A DNA stretch of 64,000 bases, taken from the NCBI RefSeq assembly GCF_027942295.1, contig NZ_CP101416.1:4202501-4266500 (forward strand), in the 5' to 3' direction. The notes beneath the pieces are model-generated. The model had not been told where the DNA came from. It searched no databases and was given only the letters and a program-made list of their open reading frames with translations. Source of the stretch: Pseudanabaena sp. Chao 1811. Lineage in GTDB: Bacteria; Cyanobacteriota; Cyanobacteriia; Pseudanabaenales; Pseudanabaenaceae. The position numbers and the translations under genes are program-made. How positions within the stretch are numbered: the stretch's first letter is position 1; the number at the start of each line of letters is the position of its first letter. This document shows positions 1 to 8,177 of this stretch, in pieces.

Positions 1-432
1 GTCAGAAACTCGGTCGCTTTTGTACCTTGGCAACAACGCAAGCAAGTTTGTGCTGACCTCAAGGCTATTTATAGCGCGGCGACGGAATCGGAGGCTGAGT
101 TTAATCTCGAACTCTTTGCTGAAAAGTGGGACAAGCAATATCCATCAATCTCCAAGTCTTGGCGCAGTCATTGGGCAAACATTATCCCCTTCTTTGCTTT
201 CCCGACCGAGATTCGCAGGGCGATTTATACCACCAATGCGATTGAGTCGATGAACAGTAGTTTGCGGAAGGTGATTAAATCCCAACAGATTTTTCCCTCT
301 GATGATGCTGCTTTCAAGCTCGTTTATTTAGCAATGCGGAATATCTCGAAGAAGTGGACGATGCCGATTCGTGATTGGAAACCTGCTCTTAATCGCTTTG
401 CCATCCTCTTCGAGGATCGTCTCCACGTCTAG
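1..432 (+). CDS. IS256-family transposase, C-terminal part (partial at window edge)
   Basis: Frame 1 is open from the first base to TAG at 430-432, giving the last 143 residues of a mutator/IS256-type transposase. It starts with VRNSVAFVPWQQRKQ, a conserved stretch of the family. It then contains IRRAIYTTNAIESMN, where the Glu of the DDE triad is expected (residue 82 of this fragment). About 60 residues follow, ending in EDRLHV, a usual tail length. The two catalytic Asp residues lie upstream of the window. The enzyme would act on its own inverted repeats by cut or copy transposition. No stop or frameshift is visible, so the copy may be active. Confidence 0.88.
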   Translation, partial: VRNSVAFVPWQQRKQVCADLKAIYSAATESEAEFNLELFAEKWDKQYPSISKSWRSHWANIIPFFAFPTEIRRAIYTTNAIESMNSSLRKVIKSQQIFPSDDAAFKLVYLAMRNISKKWTMPIRDWKPALNRFAILFEDRLHV

Positions 433-466
433 CTTCTAGACTTTACACATTTTACTTGACAGTCTC
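1..466 (+). mobile_element. Right end of an IS256-family insertion sequence
   Basis: The element enters from the left window edge. It holds the 3' part of a transposase gene and, 9 bp after the stop codon, a 25-bp sequence at 442-466 (tttacacattttacttgaca followed by gtctc). Read inward on the other strand this begins GAGACTGTCAAG, the style of IS256-family terminal repeats. The left end and any target duplication lie outside the window, so whether the copy is intact cannot be judged. Confidence 0.75.
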
Positions 467-723
467 GCTATGGCGGACTTTTTTATCGTCCCGTTTCTAT
501 GCTGGAATTATTATCCTCTAGGGGATTTCATTGTCTCACTAATTAACTCACCAGTGCCTTGAAATGATCGCTTTCCCGAAAAGATGAGTAGTAAAGATAT
601 TTTGCCTGTTTTAGATGTTTTAAATTGGCAGATAACAGTGGATGACGTATTTAATTTGTTCTGTTTGGAATAGCACAATGTTTGTCTGCATACAACGCAA
701 AGCTCTGTATGCAAACAAATTAT
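433..723. other. Gap between IS256 end and dynamin gene
   Basis: This gap of nearly 300 bp holds the IS right repeat (442-466) and then AT-rich sequence. There is a 29-codon frame on + (584-673) and a 67-codon frame on -. Neither has a ribosome-binding site or recognisable motif, so I call no gene. No clear terminator for the dynamin gene is seen. Confidence 0.5.
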
Positions 724-3201
724 TTATACTTCTGAGTCACTAACTTCATCAACGATAAAAGATTCGGCATCAATTACATCAGTAATAACTGTTGGAATTA
801 GCAAATCTGATTCGCTGATAATTGGTAAATTCTTGCGCGATAAATCTAATGCCTCTAAACATTGATTGATGCCAGAAACTGCCTCATTATAAATAGCAAT
901 ATTTTTCTCTACAGCAATTTGTAAACTGCGATTTTTGTCGAGTTTGATTTGAGCTTCTCGCTCCAAAGTTTGCGCCAAATAATCACGGGCATGATCATAT
1001 TGTTGCAAAATTGCATCCGATTGTTTCTCCACACTTGCTAGCAAATGTGTACTCAAAGTTTGATTTATCGACTGACGAAAAGTACGAATAATCGTGTCTT
1101 TAACCTTTAGTTCAAAATCAAGCTTTAACAACTGCCGAATCGCTGGCTCAGCCTCGATCATGCTCTGATAGTCATAGCCACGACAGGCTTGTTGCAAGGT
1201 TTGACGTAACTGATAGATGGAGTTGGTTCCTTCTGCATAAAACTCTGGACGTTCACGCACATAGCGATCGCATTCTGTCCTCGCCTCATTGACCAAAGCA
1301 TCAGATGCCGTAATCGCAAGCTTTTCGAGACGTGATTCGATACCACCATCGTTACCCAATAGTCGATAGAGTTCCCGATAATATTCTGTCTTCTTGATGG
1401 ACTCAATCAAATTCTGGAAGAAATTTTCCACAATCCTTTGTGAATTCTCCACCAATACATCTTCTAGCTCATTGGCTAAATAGTAGAAACCTTCTGCCAA
1501 AATCCCCATCACAGGCACAACGGAATTGCGTCGGTGACTGGCTTGGGCGCGTTGATGTACTTCGGCAACAGAGAAATAGCCAATCAACTCATCCAAACGC
1601 CGCACCATACTCTCTTTGAGTCTGCGATAGTCTGCCTCCAAACTTTGATTTTTATTGCTTGCCACCGCATCATTTAGCTCTTGGGCAATATGCTCCCGTA
1701 GGCGATCGCCAATTTGTTTGAGGTCATGCCCCAGCTTTTGCAACTCCTGCAACTTAATCGCGGCAATGTCGCGGGGTTGACTTTCGAGCTTATGCCATGA
1801 ATCTAGATAGGACTGACGCAGGGCAATGCAAATAGGCTGTAAGTCATCGGCAAGATCGGCGAATAGTAGGGGACGCTTCTCATTGGTGAGGTAATGCGTA
1901 ATCGCGTTGCGAAATTCCTCAATGCCGCTATCCTTAATCAGTTGATCGATTAGCCCTGTTCCCAAACTACCCAGCAAACGAACATACTTTTCATTCTTGG
2001 CGCTAGTTTGTAAAACACTGTAGGGAATTGGGAATTTCTCAGTATCGAGTTTGCCAGAAACTAAACAGTAGCTATTGAACTCATTCACAAATTGCGGTGT
2101 ATCTTCTTCACCACCCATAGCCTTGACGCTTTCGGCAAAGATAGTATCGAGACCAAAGCGATCGCTGAGACTTGTGTTTTTAATTTGACTGCCATAAAAG
2201 CCTAGCAACCCACTAGTTTTATAGATTCTCGAACTATTGCGAAACTGGCTGGAAATTGTTTGATTGAGACGTTGCAGCAATTGACTATTCATCCAAGTCT
2301 CATCGATGCGATTGAAGACATAAAATACGCGATCGCGAATTCCTGCATTGCTTTGAATCTTTTCGCTAAGTTCTGTCTCTTCAGAAGTAAGTTCTCCCGT
2401 TGAAGCAGTTTTGAGAACAAAAATAACTGCGGAAGTGTCAGGATTCTCGATTTTCTGAAAAGTCAAAGCAGCATCTTTCTTTACAGGCGCATCAATTCCA
2501 GGGGTGTCGATAATCACATTACCATCTTGCAAAAGTGGATGATGGCAATAATATTCCACCCGCTTGAGAACCGCACTATTGGCTCCCCTTCTAGCATAAT
2601 CAGCAGCTTTTTTGAGATTGTCAAAACCAAACTGTTCCATTGAATAGGTGGAATTAGCAACGGAGCTAATGCGATCGCGGTTATTGATAAAACCCTCAAT
2701 CAAAAGATTTAGAGCATCAGCATCTTTGGCTCGTTTAGATTTGCTTTTACCTCCCTCCTGCTCAATCACCGCAAGGGTTTTAGTTTGTAACTGTTTGAGC
2801 AAATCAATTTGATTAATATTTGTTGGCGCAACCTGTCCGATTAATTGCGATAAAGCTTGAATCTGTTCGCTGACTTCTACTTCATTTAGGAAAGTCAACA
2901 CCACCCGCTCTTCCCCAGCTTTAGCAAAGGCAATTTTGCATTCTGTCCCCGTAGCATGTCCCTCAGCGCTATACAGCAATTCCCGTTCTAATAGTGCGTT
3001 AATCAACATCGATTTACCTGCACTAAAAGCCCCTGCAAACACAATCTCAAAAGTAGGTGCGATCGCTTTCCTAAGAGAAGCCTGCACAATACTTCCATCC
3101 TGTTGCGATCGCAGAGTTGGCTCCTGTTGTAAAAGCTGTAAAACCGCCTCAACCTGTGACTGTAAATCTTGGCATTGTGGAAAAAGAGTTGGTAAAGTCA
3201 T
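724..3201 (-). CDS. Bacterial dynamin-like GTPase
   Basis: An 825-residue large GTPase of the dynamin family. The G domain is at the N-terminus: P-loop GAFSAGKS at residues 57-64, G3 motif DTPGIDAPV near 235, and a G4-like FNRIDE near 300. A long, mainly helical stalk follows, rich in Gln, Glu and Leu. Cyanobacterial relatives (for example BDLP of Nostoc punctiforme) polymerise on membranes and remodel them in a GTP-dependent way; this role is inferred from family. The longest frame starts at a GTG (3210), but AAGG lies 10 bases before an in-frame ATG at 3201, which I prefer. A hydrophobic patch near residues 550-570 may be the membrane-touching paddle. It is a single gene with no partner GTPase beside it. 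Confidence 0.85.
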   Translation of the reverse strand: MTLPTLFPQCQDLQSQVEAVLQLLQQEPTLRSQQDGSIVQASLRKAIAPTFEIVFAGAFSAGKSMLINALLERELLYSAEGHATGTECKIAFAKAGEERVVLTFLNEVEVSEQIQALSQLIGQVAPTNINQIDLLKQLQTKTLAVIEQEGGKSKSKRAKDADALNLLIEGFINNRDRISSVANSTYSMEQFGFDNLKKAADYARRGANSAVLKRVEYYCHHPLLQDGNVIIDTPGIDAPVKKDAALTFQKIENPDTSAVIFVLKTASTGELTSEETELSEKIQSNAGIRDRVFYVFNRIDETWMNSQLLQRLNQTISSQFRNSSRIYKTSGLLGFYGSQIKNTSLSDRFGLDTIFAESVKAMGGEEDTPQFVNEFNSYCLVSGKLDTEKFPIPYSVLQTSAKNEKYVRLLGSLGTGLIDQLIKDSGIEEFRNAITHYLTNEKRPLLFADLADDLQPICIALRQSYLDSWHKLESQPRDIAAIKLQELQKLGHDLKQIGDRLREHIAQELNDAVASNKNQSLEADYRRLKESMVRRLDELIGYFSVAEVHQRAQASHRRNSVVPVMGILAEGFYYLANELEDVLVENSQRIVENFFQNLIESIKKTEYYRELYRLLGNDGGIESRLEKLAITASDALVNEARTECDRYVRERPEFYAEGTNSIYQLRQTLQQACRGYDYQSMIEAEPAIRQLLKLDFELKVKDTIIRTFRQSINQTLSTHLLASVEKQSDAILQQYDHARDYLAQTLEREAQIKLDKNRSLQIAVEKNIAIYNEAVSGINQCLEALDLSRKNLPIISESDLLIPTVITDVIDAESFIVDEVSDSEV

Positions 3202-3276
3202 TAATAACACACCTTAAATTCGGAAAAATATAATATCCTATCAGAAATATATCATCTGTTGACCTTGCCTAGATCA

Positions 3277-3350
3277 GGTAGTACTAAATAGGTAAGGATG
3301 GGAGGCGCGAAGCGCCTCCCATCCTTACCTATTTAGATCCTTTCCTTTTT
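3277..3350. repeat. Family A palindromic element, copy A1
   Basis: It begins GGTAGTACTAAATAGGTAAG. The core is a long inverted repeat of the AAGGATGGGAGGCGC type around a GAAG-like loop, followed by TAGATCCTTTCCTTTTT. The same layout recurs at 5790, 14328 and 39633, with base changes in the stem matched on both arms. The expected right end (GGACTACC) is missing here. It lies upstream of the dynamin and zinc-ribbon genes. Confidence 0.8.
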
Positions 3351-3453
3351 GGAGGTTTGCGGTAAGCCCTACCCAATGGCAGAATAGCAACATTAAATAA
3401 GAGTGTTACGATCGCTATTAGCCAATAAGAATAAAAATATAGGGACAAAACTC

Positions 3454-3837
3454 ATGAGATACTACACATTTGGCAATCTGCCCAACGGATCGGGAGGAGA
3501 TGGCGATCGCTGGTCAGGTGTGCGTTTTTGGCTCACAACTTTACTCATTTTCTGGACATTGAGTACGATTGGGCTAGGTTGGCTAGTTAACTCATTCTTT
3601 ATCTTGATTGGGCTTCTTACTTTTGTCCCTATAATTGCCTTTTTCGGTTTGCAGTGGTGGGTAAAGCGCAGCATTGTGACAGCAGATTGTCCTGTGTGTG
3701 AGGCAAGCTTTACCGCCTCAAGAGCCACCCAATTTCAATGTCCTAACTGTGGTGAACCTTTACAAGAGCAACAAAATAAATTTGTGCGGATTACCCCCCC
3801 AGGGACGATTGATATTGATGTCCAAGTAGTTGAGTAA
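3454..3837 (+). CDS. Small membrane protein with C-terminal zinc ribbon
   Basis: A 127-residue protein of unknown function. After a soluble start (MRYYTFGNLP) two hydrophobic segments follow at about residues 25-45 and 48-70, then a zinc-ribbon-like pair of knuckles: CPVC near residue 80 and CPNC near 96. The C-terminus (FVRITPPGTIDIDVQVVE) is hydrophilic. The longest frame opens at a GTG at 3403; the ATG at 3454 is chosen because AGGGA stands 8-9 bases before it and the extra 17 residues look unlike a leader. The two Cys pairs suggest metal binding on the membrane surface. No neighbour hints at a pathway. Confidence 0.7.
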   Translation: MRYYTFGNLPNGSGGDGDRWSGVRFWLTTLLIFWTLSTIGLGWLVNSFFILIGLLTFVPIIAFFGLQWWVKRSIVTADCPVCEASFTASRATQFQCPNCGEPLQEQQNKFVRITPPGTIDIDVQVVE

Positions 3838-3963
3838 TTGAACAGCCCCCTCGAAAGCTGTACTTTTCAATCAATATGATAAGTATGCTTTAAGTATCCT
3901 TTTGCTTTCTAGGTATAAAATACTGTTAGCTCTATAATTTAGCGTTCAGCATAGGATGTCACC

Positions 3964-4413
3964 ATGCCATTGATTGCAACCGATAAGATTGTCAAAGACC
4001 TTGAAAAAGCAGGCGCTTTAGCAATGCGAGTCCCCCCTGAAGGTGGTTATGAAGGTCGCTACCAACTCCGCCTTAAAAATGCAGGCTATGAAATTCTCTT
4101 CATTACTGCCCGTGGTCTCGGAGATGTAAATAGCTACCTCACAGGTGTTCATGGTGTGCGTCCCTCTCACCTTGGCAAAACTGAAATTCGTACCTATTTT
4201 ATTCCTCCCGCGATCCAGTTCCGTCTCAATGCTTTACCCCCCAAATCTAAGGGTTTAGTTGTGTGGCTGATTGAAGGAAAATATCTCTCTAAGGAAGAGC
4301 TAGAAACGCTCAGTCAAATTCCCGATCGCGATCCGCGTGTCAAAATCGTGATTGAAACGGGTAGCGATCGCCAAGTGACTTGGCAACCCCTCAAACAAGC
4401 AGTTGCTGCATAA
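3964..4413 (+). CDS. ndhN: NAD(P)H-quinone oxidoreductase subunit N
   Basis: A 149-residue protein matching NdhN, a stromal/cytoplasmic-side subunit of the cyanobacterial and plastid NDH-1 complex that feeds electrons from ferredoxin to plastoquinone in cyclic flow and respiration. Family hallmarks seen: EGGYEGRYQLRLKNAGY near residues 26-42, TARGLGDVNSYLTGVHGVRP near 49-68, then LPPKSKGLVVWLIEGK near 91-106 and a C-terminal TWQPLKQ. Length is typical for the family (about 150-160). It is a single gene with its own terminator at 4416. NdhN is confined to oxyphototrophs, so it also marks the host as a cyanobacterium. Confidence 0.93.
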   Translation: MPLIATDKIVKDLEKAGALAMRVPPEGGYEGRYQLRLKNAGYEILFITARGLGDVNSYLTGVHGVRPSHLGKTEIRTYFIPPAIQFRLNALPPKSKGLVVWLIEGKYLSKEELETLSQIPDRDPRVKIVIETGSDRQVTWQPLKQAVAA

Positions 4414-4415
4414 GT

Positions 4416-4445
4416 AAAAAGGAGTCGCTAAGCGACTCCTTTTTT
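4416..4445 (+). terminator. Hairpin terminator after ndhN
   Basis: AAAAAGGAGTCGCT is followed directly by its complement and a T-run, 2 bases after the ndhN stop. It is a strong rho-independent shape and, being symmetrical, could act both ways. A near-identical hairpin lies at 4541. Confidence 0.85.
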
Positions 4446-4470
4446 AATGTTTTTTATGTCCTACACTTGG

Positions 4471-4536
4471 CTATAGCATTCCTAAATGGTTTGTGGAAGC
4501 GCAACCCGAAGGGTTGCGCTTCCACAAGTGCTATTT
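4471..4536. repeat. Family D element, copy D1
   Basis: It starts CTATAGCATTCCTAAATGG and holds the inverted repeat TTGTGGAAGCGCAACCC / GGGTTGCGCTTCCACAA. The second copy is at 43641-43732, where both terminal repeats are preserved. In D1 the right terminal repeat is shortened to AGTGCTAT. Confidence 0.7.
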
Positions 4537-4540
4537 AAGC

Positions 4541-4569
4541 AAAAAGGAGTCGCTTAGCGACTCCTTTTT
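4541..4569 (-). terminator. Hairpin terminator of the ABC ATPase gene
   Basis: AAAAAGGAGTCGC pairs with GCGACTCCTTTTT around a TTA/TAA centre, 12 bases beyond the stop of the minus-strand ABC gene. It is almost the same as the hairpin at 4416, so the two flank repeat D1. Confidence 0.8.
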
Positions 4570-4581
4570 ACTTATATCAAT

Positions 4582-5580
4582 TTAGTCTTTATGGCGAGAG
4601 GCTTTGATTTGATCAATAAAAAATTCTTCTAGGGTTTGACGTGCTAAGTCGATCGCGATCGCCTTTGCCCCAATACTAGCAAGGTAGGTCAAAAATTCAG
4701 GTAAATCCTTTGCTAACTGTCCATGCCAAGTATCTCCCTGAAAAAAGAGATTTTGTAACCAAGGTTGTAATTCGGCCTCCGTGCCACCATGACCACTGAC
4801 CTGATAGGACTGCTCCGTACCAAGTAACTCATTGAGAGTCCCTTTAGCAACTAGCTCACCCTTATTGAGAATACCGATGCGATCGCAGATCAGCTCCACA
4901 TCGGACAAGATATGACTGTTAAAAAATACAGTTTTACCCTGTTTCTTCAGCATCAAAATAATTTCACGTACCTGATAGCGCCCCACGGGATCAAGTCCAG
5001 ACATTGGCTCATCGAGAAACACCACTTCAGGATCATTAATCAATGCTTGGGCAACACCGATTCTTTGCACCATCCCCTTAGAATATTGTCGTAACTGCTT
5101 TTTACGGGCAACTGATTGAGATAGACCCACAAGATCAAGTAGATCTGCAATCCTTTGACGACGCAATGATGGCTCCACGCCAAATAAGCTACCAATAAAA
5201 TCGAGCAGTTCCCAGCCTGTTAAATAGTCATAGTAGTAGGCATTTTCAGGTAAATAACCGATTGATTGCTTAGCCGTGCGATCGCCAAGGGGATATCCTA
5301 AGATCTCGCCAGTTCCCGATGTTGGCTGGACAATGCCCAGTAAGATTTTTAATAATGTGGTTTTTCCCGCACCATTAGGGCCTAATACGCCGAAGGTCTC
5401 GCCTTTACTAATGGTGAGGGACAAAGACTGTAGGGAACTAATTTTTTGATTTAGCCAAAAACCAGTACGATAAACCTTGCTCAAACCATCTGCCACAATG
5501 GCATTGCTTTGAATAATTTGTTTCTGGGATTCGTTAGTCAATACTTCTACCATAGCTGCGATCAAGGCTGCCAAGTTCAT
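4582..5580 (-). CDS. ABC-2 type transporter ATP-binding protein
   Basis: A 332-residue ATPase subunit of an ABC exporter. Walker A GPNGAGKTT is near residues 67-75, Q-loop GYLPENAYYY near 109, a signature in the variant form YSKGM (as in ABC-2 ATPases), Walker B VVFLDEPMSGLDP, and H-loop FFNSHILSD. A C-terminal domain of about 90 residues (from GTLNELLG on) is typical of the drug/polysaccharide/natA-like subfamily. It lacks a permease partner next to it; the ABC-2 membrane subunit must be elsewhere. The longest frame starts at TTG (5592); I prefer ATG at 5580, but the start is weakly supported because no good Shine-Dalgarno is visible. The substrate is unknown. Confidence 0.82.
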   Translation of the reverse strand: MNLAALIAAMVEVLTNESQKQIIQSNAIVADGLSKVYRTGFWLNQKISSLQSLSLTISKGETFGVLGPNGAGKTTLLKILLGIVQPTSGTGEILGYPLGDRTAKQSIGYLPENAYYYDYLTGWELLDFIGSLFGVEPSLRRQRIADLLDLVGLSQSVARKKQLRQYSKGMVQRIGVAQALINDPEVVFLDEPMSGLDPVGRYQVREIILMLKKQGKTVFFNSHILSDVELICDRIGILNKGELVAKGTLNELLGTEQSYQVSGHGGTEAELQPWLQNLFFQGDTWHGQLAKDLPEFLTYLASIGAKAIAIDLARQTLEEFFIDQIKASRHKD

Positions 5581-5657
5581 GCTTTCAAGCAATATTTTAA
5601 AGCACTATTCGCATTATATAGCTGTCGCCAGTCCTGTTAACTAAAAGAACTGAAAAT

Positions 5658-6236
5658 ATGAAGTCATACTCTGCCTATTTTGTTCTGTCCCCAGTGATCG
5701 CTGATGTTCAGGCGATATTTGGTAATGCAGTGGAATCCGTACCAGACTCACCTTGGGTGATGTGTGGTTTTTGTCGTGATGACGAAGTAGGTAGTCCTAA
5801 AAAGGAAAGGATTTATTGTGGTAAGGATGGGCAGCGCGAAGCGCTGCCCATCCTTACCTATTTAGCACTACCATCTTTGTTTATGGAGATATATCCAAAG
5901 ATTGGTTTGTTTATGAACATGCTCGCGATGGAGATCTTTTACGAAAATTGATCTGGTGTTCCTTGATCTATGACGAGTGGAACTCTGTTTGGGTATGTGT
6001 CCAAGGAGAATCGGAAGATTTGGAAAGCACCTCACAAACTAGAGCAATGTCTTGCTAAAGAGAGTGTAAGGCTAGAGGATGGAGAAAGAGAATCTGAAAT
6101 ATCTGAACTTGAGATGGAAATTAGGCAAGCGTGAAAATTAAGGCTAATTGCTGCTGGTAAAACCTACCTAGAATGTGATGGAACAGTAGCTATGCTTGTC
6201 GAAAAAACTATGGAATTAATCACTCAGCAAATCTAG
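5658..6236 (+). pseudogene. Conserved hypothetical protein gene broken by repeat A2
   Basis: A former gene can be read in pieces. The N-terminal 44 codons (MKSYSAYFVLSPVIADVQAI to CRDDEV) run to 5789, where an 83-bp family A element is inserted and shifts the frame. Reading resumes at 5873 as IFVYGDISKDWFVYEHARDG and continues through WVCVQGESED. A further frameshift near 6022 moves to the frame of KIWKAPHKLEQCLAKESVRL, and a TGA near 6134 (probably an old Trp codon) interrupts it before AAGKTYLECDGTVAMLVEK. The original product would be about 160 residues, a family I recall from cyanobacteria without a known function. With the insertion, frameshift and stop it is certainly inactive. Confidence 0.8.
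5790..5872. repeat. Family A palindromic element, copy A2, inserted in a gene
   Basis: An 83-bp element bounded by GGTAGT (5790-5795) and its complement ACTACC (5867-5872). From left to right it has CCTAAAAAGGAAAGGATTTA, then the long inverted repeat GTAAGGATGGGCAGCGC / GCGCTGCCCATCCTTAC, then CTATTTAGC. It sits between two parts of one former reading frame, which defines both its ends. Relative to A1 and A3 it is in the opposite orientation. No obvious target-site duplication flanks it. Confidence 0.88.
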
Positions 6237-6244
6237 ATAAATGA

Positions 6245-6346
6245 ATAAGTGGCTAAGCATAGGTCAACTTAAATGCTAGAAGCCCTTACTGATTACTAAG
6301 CAGTCAGTACAGGCTTTTTAACGATGCCGATATGTTGAGCTACTTA
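6245..6346. repeat. Family B element, degenerate copy
   Basis: The ends TAAGTGGCTAAGCATAG and TATGTTGAGCTACTTA are imperfect inverted repeats of the family B type (compare 33435, 40653, 57249). The centre holds a separate hairpin, AAGCCCTTACTGA to TCAGTACAGGCTT. It fills most of the gap between the pseudogene and the ATPase at 6436. Confidence 0.6.
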
Positions 6347-6435
6347 CAACACAAAATAAAATAAATAAAATATTTAACTTATAAACTTTCATCCATTCCT
6401 TATAATACCTTTATCAAAGAGGGATTCCATGAATT

Positions 6436-7794
6436 ATGGCTGTAGATTATAAGAGATTCTTTAAGGCAACCGATCCGAGTAAAACCTTGCTAGCGGATAG
6501 CGACGAAGATAAGAAGTACTACATTGACTTCTCAACTGTTCGTGGTGGCAAAGTTGTTGAAGATTTGAAGGACAACATTTCACTATTCTCGGATGGACAA
6601 CCTACCTGTCAACTATTTACAGGGCATATTGGTTGCGGTAAATCTACAGAAATATTGCAACTCAAGCAACAATTAGAAGCAGAAGGCTTTCATGTTGTGT
6701 ACTTTGAATCAAGTCAAGACATGGAAATGGGGGATGTCGATCTGAGCGATATTCTGCTAGCGATCGCAAGACGTGTTATTGAGAGTCTTGAAGCAGTTAA
6801 GGTCAAGACCGAAGCTAAAGGATTTCGCGCAATGCTCAATGGGGCGGTAAAAATCTTGCAAACCGAGATTGAACTCTCTGCCGAAGCCGATGTCCCTGGG
6901 GTTGGCAAAATCGAAGCGAGTACCAATGGGGAATTTTCCCTATCCTTAGGCATTGGTAAACTCTCTGCCAAAACTAAAGATAGCCCCGATATGCGGAGCA
7001 AACTGCGGGGCTATATGGAGCCAAAAACCAATGGTCTGCTCGATTTAGTTAATCAAGAAATTTTAATACCTGCGATCGCCGATCTCAAGAAGCTAGGCAA
7101 AGAAGGTATTGTCGTCATTGTGGATAACCTTGATCGCGTTGATGACTCACCGAAGCCTTGGGGGAGACCACAAACTGAGTATTTATTTGTTGATCGTGCT
7201 GATCAACTCCGCAAATTGCAATGCCACGTAGTTTATACGATGCCCCTTGCCTTGCGATTCTCACGGGACTACGGCACACTTGTTGCCAAGTTTATGACCG
7301 ATCCGATTGTTTTACCAATGGTTCCTGTGGTGCGTCGCGATAACACCCCCCATGAAGAGGGAATTGCACTGTTGCGACAAATGATTTTATCCCGAGCTTT
7401 TCCCGACAGCCCCCCCGCTGAGCGTTTGAAAGCTGTTGGCGAAGTCTTTGACAGCATCGATACATTGGATCGTTTATGTTTCGCCAGTGGTGGTCATGTG
7501 CGGAATATTATGCGGTTATTGAATGATGCGCTCCGCAAACAGCGGGGTTTACCTGTTACCCTTGACATCCTAGAAGATACAGTGCGGAAACGTCGTAATG
7601 AGCTAGTTCTCTCTATTGATGATGATGAATGGAAGTTGCTGCGACAGGTTAGCGCAACTAAGAAAGTTGTCGGTGATACTGGCTACCAAACTTTGATTAG
7701 AAGTATGTATGTTTATGAATATCAAGATGAGCATGGTTCTTGGTTTGAAGTAAATCCTGTGCTGGCTACTGCTCAAGAGTTTGCTAAATCTTAG
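6436..7794 (+). CDS. P-loop ATPase, predicted partner of the STAND-WD40 protein
   Basis: A 452-residue soluble ATPase. Walker A is GHIGCGKST at residues 63-71, and the Walker B strand is GIVVIVDNLDRVDD with the Asp near residue 230. A conserved-looking VVYFESSQDMEMGDVDLSD lies between them near 88-106. The C-terminal part (from about 330) is a helical lid/winged-helix-like region. The family is AAA/STAND-like; I cannot name it more exactly. It is followed on the same strand, after a 383-bp gap holding repeat C1, by the large TPR/STAND/WD40 gene. I recall such ATPases next to TPR/WD40 proteins in other cyanobacteria but cannot verify that here. GAGGG lies 12 bases before the ATG, a long spacing. 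An AAA-type regulator or a chaperone for its neighbour are both possible. Confidence 0.7.
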   Translation: MAVDYKRFFKATDPSKTLLADSDEDKKYYIDFSTVRGGKVVEDLKDNISLFSDGQPTCQLFTGHIGCGKSTEILQLKQQLEAEGFHVVYFESSQDMEMGDVDLSDILLAIARRVIESLEAVKVKTEAKGFRAMLNGAVKILQTEIELSAEADVPGVGKIEASTNGEFSLSLGIGKLSAKTKDSPDMRSKLRGYMEPKTNGLLDLVNQEILIPAIADLKKLGKEGIVVIVDNLDRVDDSPKPWGRPQTEYLFVDRADQLRKLQCHVVYTMPLALRFSRDYGTLVAKFMTDPIVLPMVPVVRRDNTPHEEGIALLRQMILSRAFPDSPPAERLKAVGEVFDSIDTLDRLCFASGGHVRNIMRLLNDALRKQRGLPVTLDILEDTVRKRRNELVLSIDDDEWKLLRQVSATKKVVGDTGYQTLIRSMYVYEYQDEHGSWFEVNPVLATAQEFAKS

Positions 7795-8177
7795 GATTTA
7801 GGATTATAAAGAACCACAGTATTTTGGATTTTGGTTAAGAGCGTGTTTGAGAAGTACCTTATTTAGCATGAATTTCTGCTTTTACCCCCCTTAATCCCCC
7901 CTTACAAAGGGGGGAACTCAAATCCTCCCCCTTTGTAATAGGGAGTTAGAGGGGGTAAAAACTTCTCAAATCACACTCTAAAAGCATTGTGAAGCTATAC
8001 TTTTAACCAAATTTTACTTTTTCACTGACTGATAGCAATTCACGAAAGTGTGACAACACCTTTGTAGATCAAATAGATTAAAAACCAAACCCAGTAAGGT
8101 TTTTTAAAACTAAAAATGGCGTAGCTATTTTTTAGTTTTGGTATTACTTAACAGCGATCGCCAAGAGCAAAATATCT
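7795..8177. other. 383-bp gap between the two NTPase genes
   Basis: It holds repeat C1 (7838-7979) and then about 200 bp of AT-rich sequence. Near 8105-8140, AACTAAAAATGGCGTAGC is followed by TAGCTATTTTTTAGTTTT, a hairpin with a T-rich right arm that could end or attenuate transcription ahead of the 1643-residue gene. No open frame of merit is present. Confidence 0.5.
7838..7979. repeat. Family C MITE-like element, copy C1
   Basis: A 142-bp element with terminal inverted repeats: AGAGCGTGTTTGAGAAGT at the left and, read inward from the right, AGAGTGTGATTTGAGAAGT. Inside are two C-rich/G-rich inverted repeats (TTTTACCCCCCTTAATCCCC and its complement region). The copy at 17426-17566 shares almost the whole length. 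Confidence 0.85.

Noticed and set aside
584-673. 29-codon + strand frame beginning MSSKDILPVLDVL
   Set aside because: It looked like the start of a protein but ends after 29 codons, has no Shine-Dalgarno, and no continuation was found in other frames.
511-714. 67-codon frame on the minus strand
   Set aside because: No ribosome-binding site and no family resemblance; it lies in an AT-rich gap and the residue make-up (many Ser, Lys, Cys) looks random.
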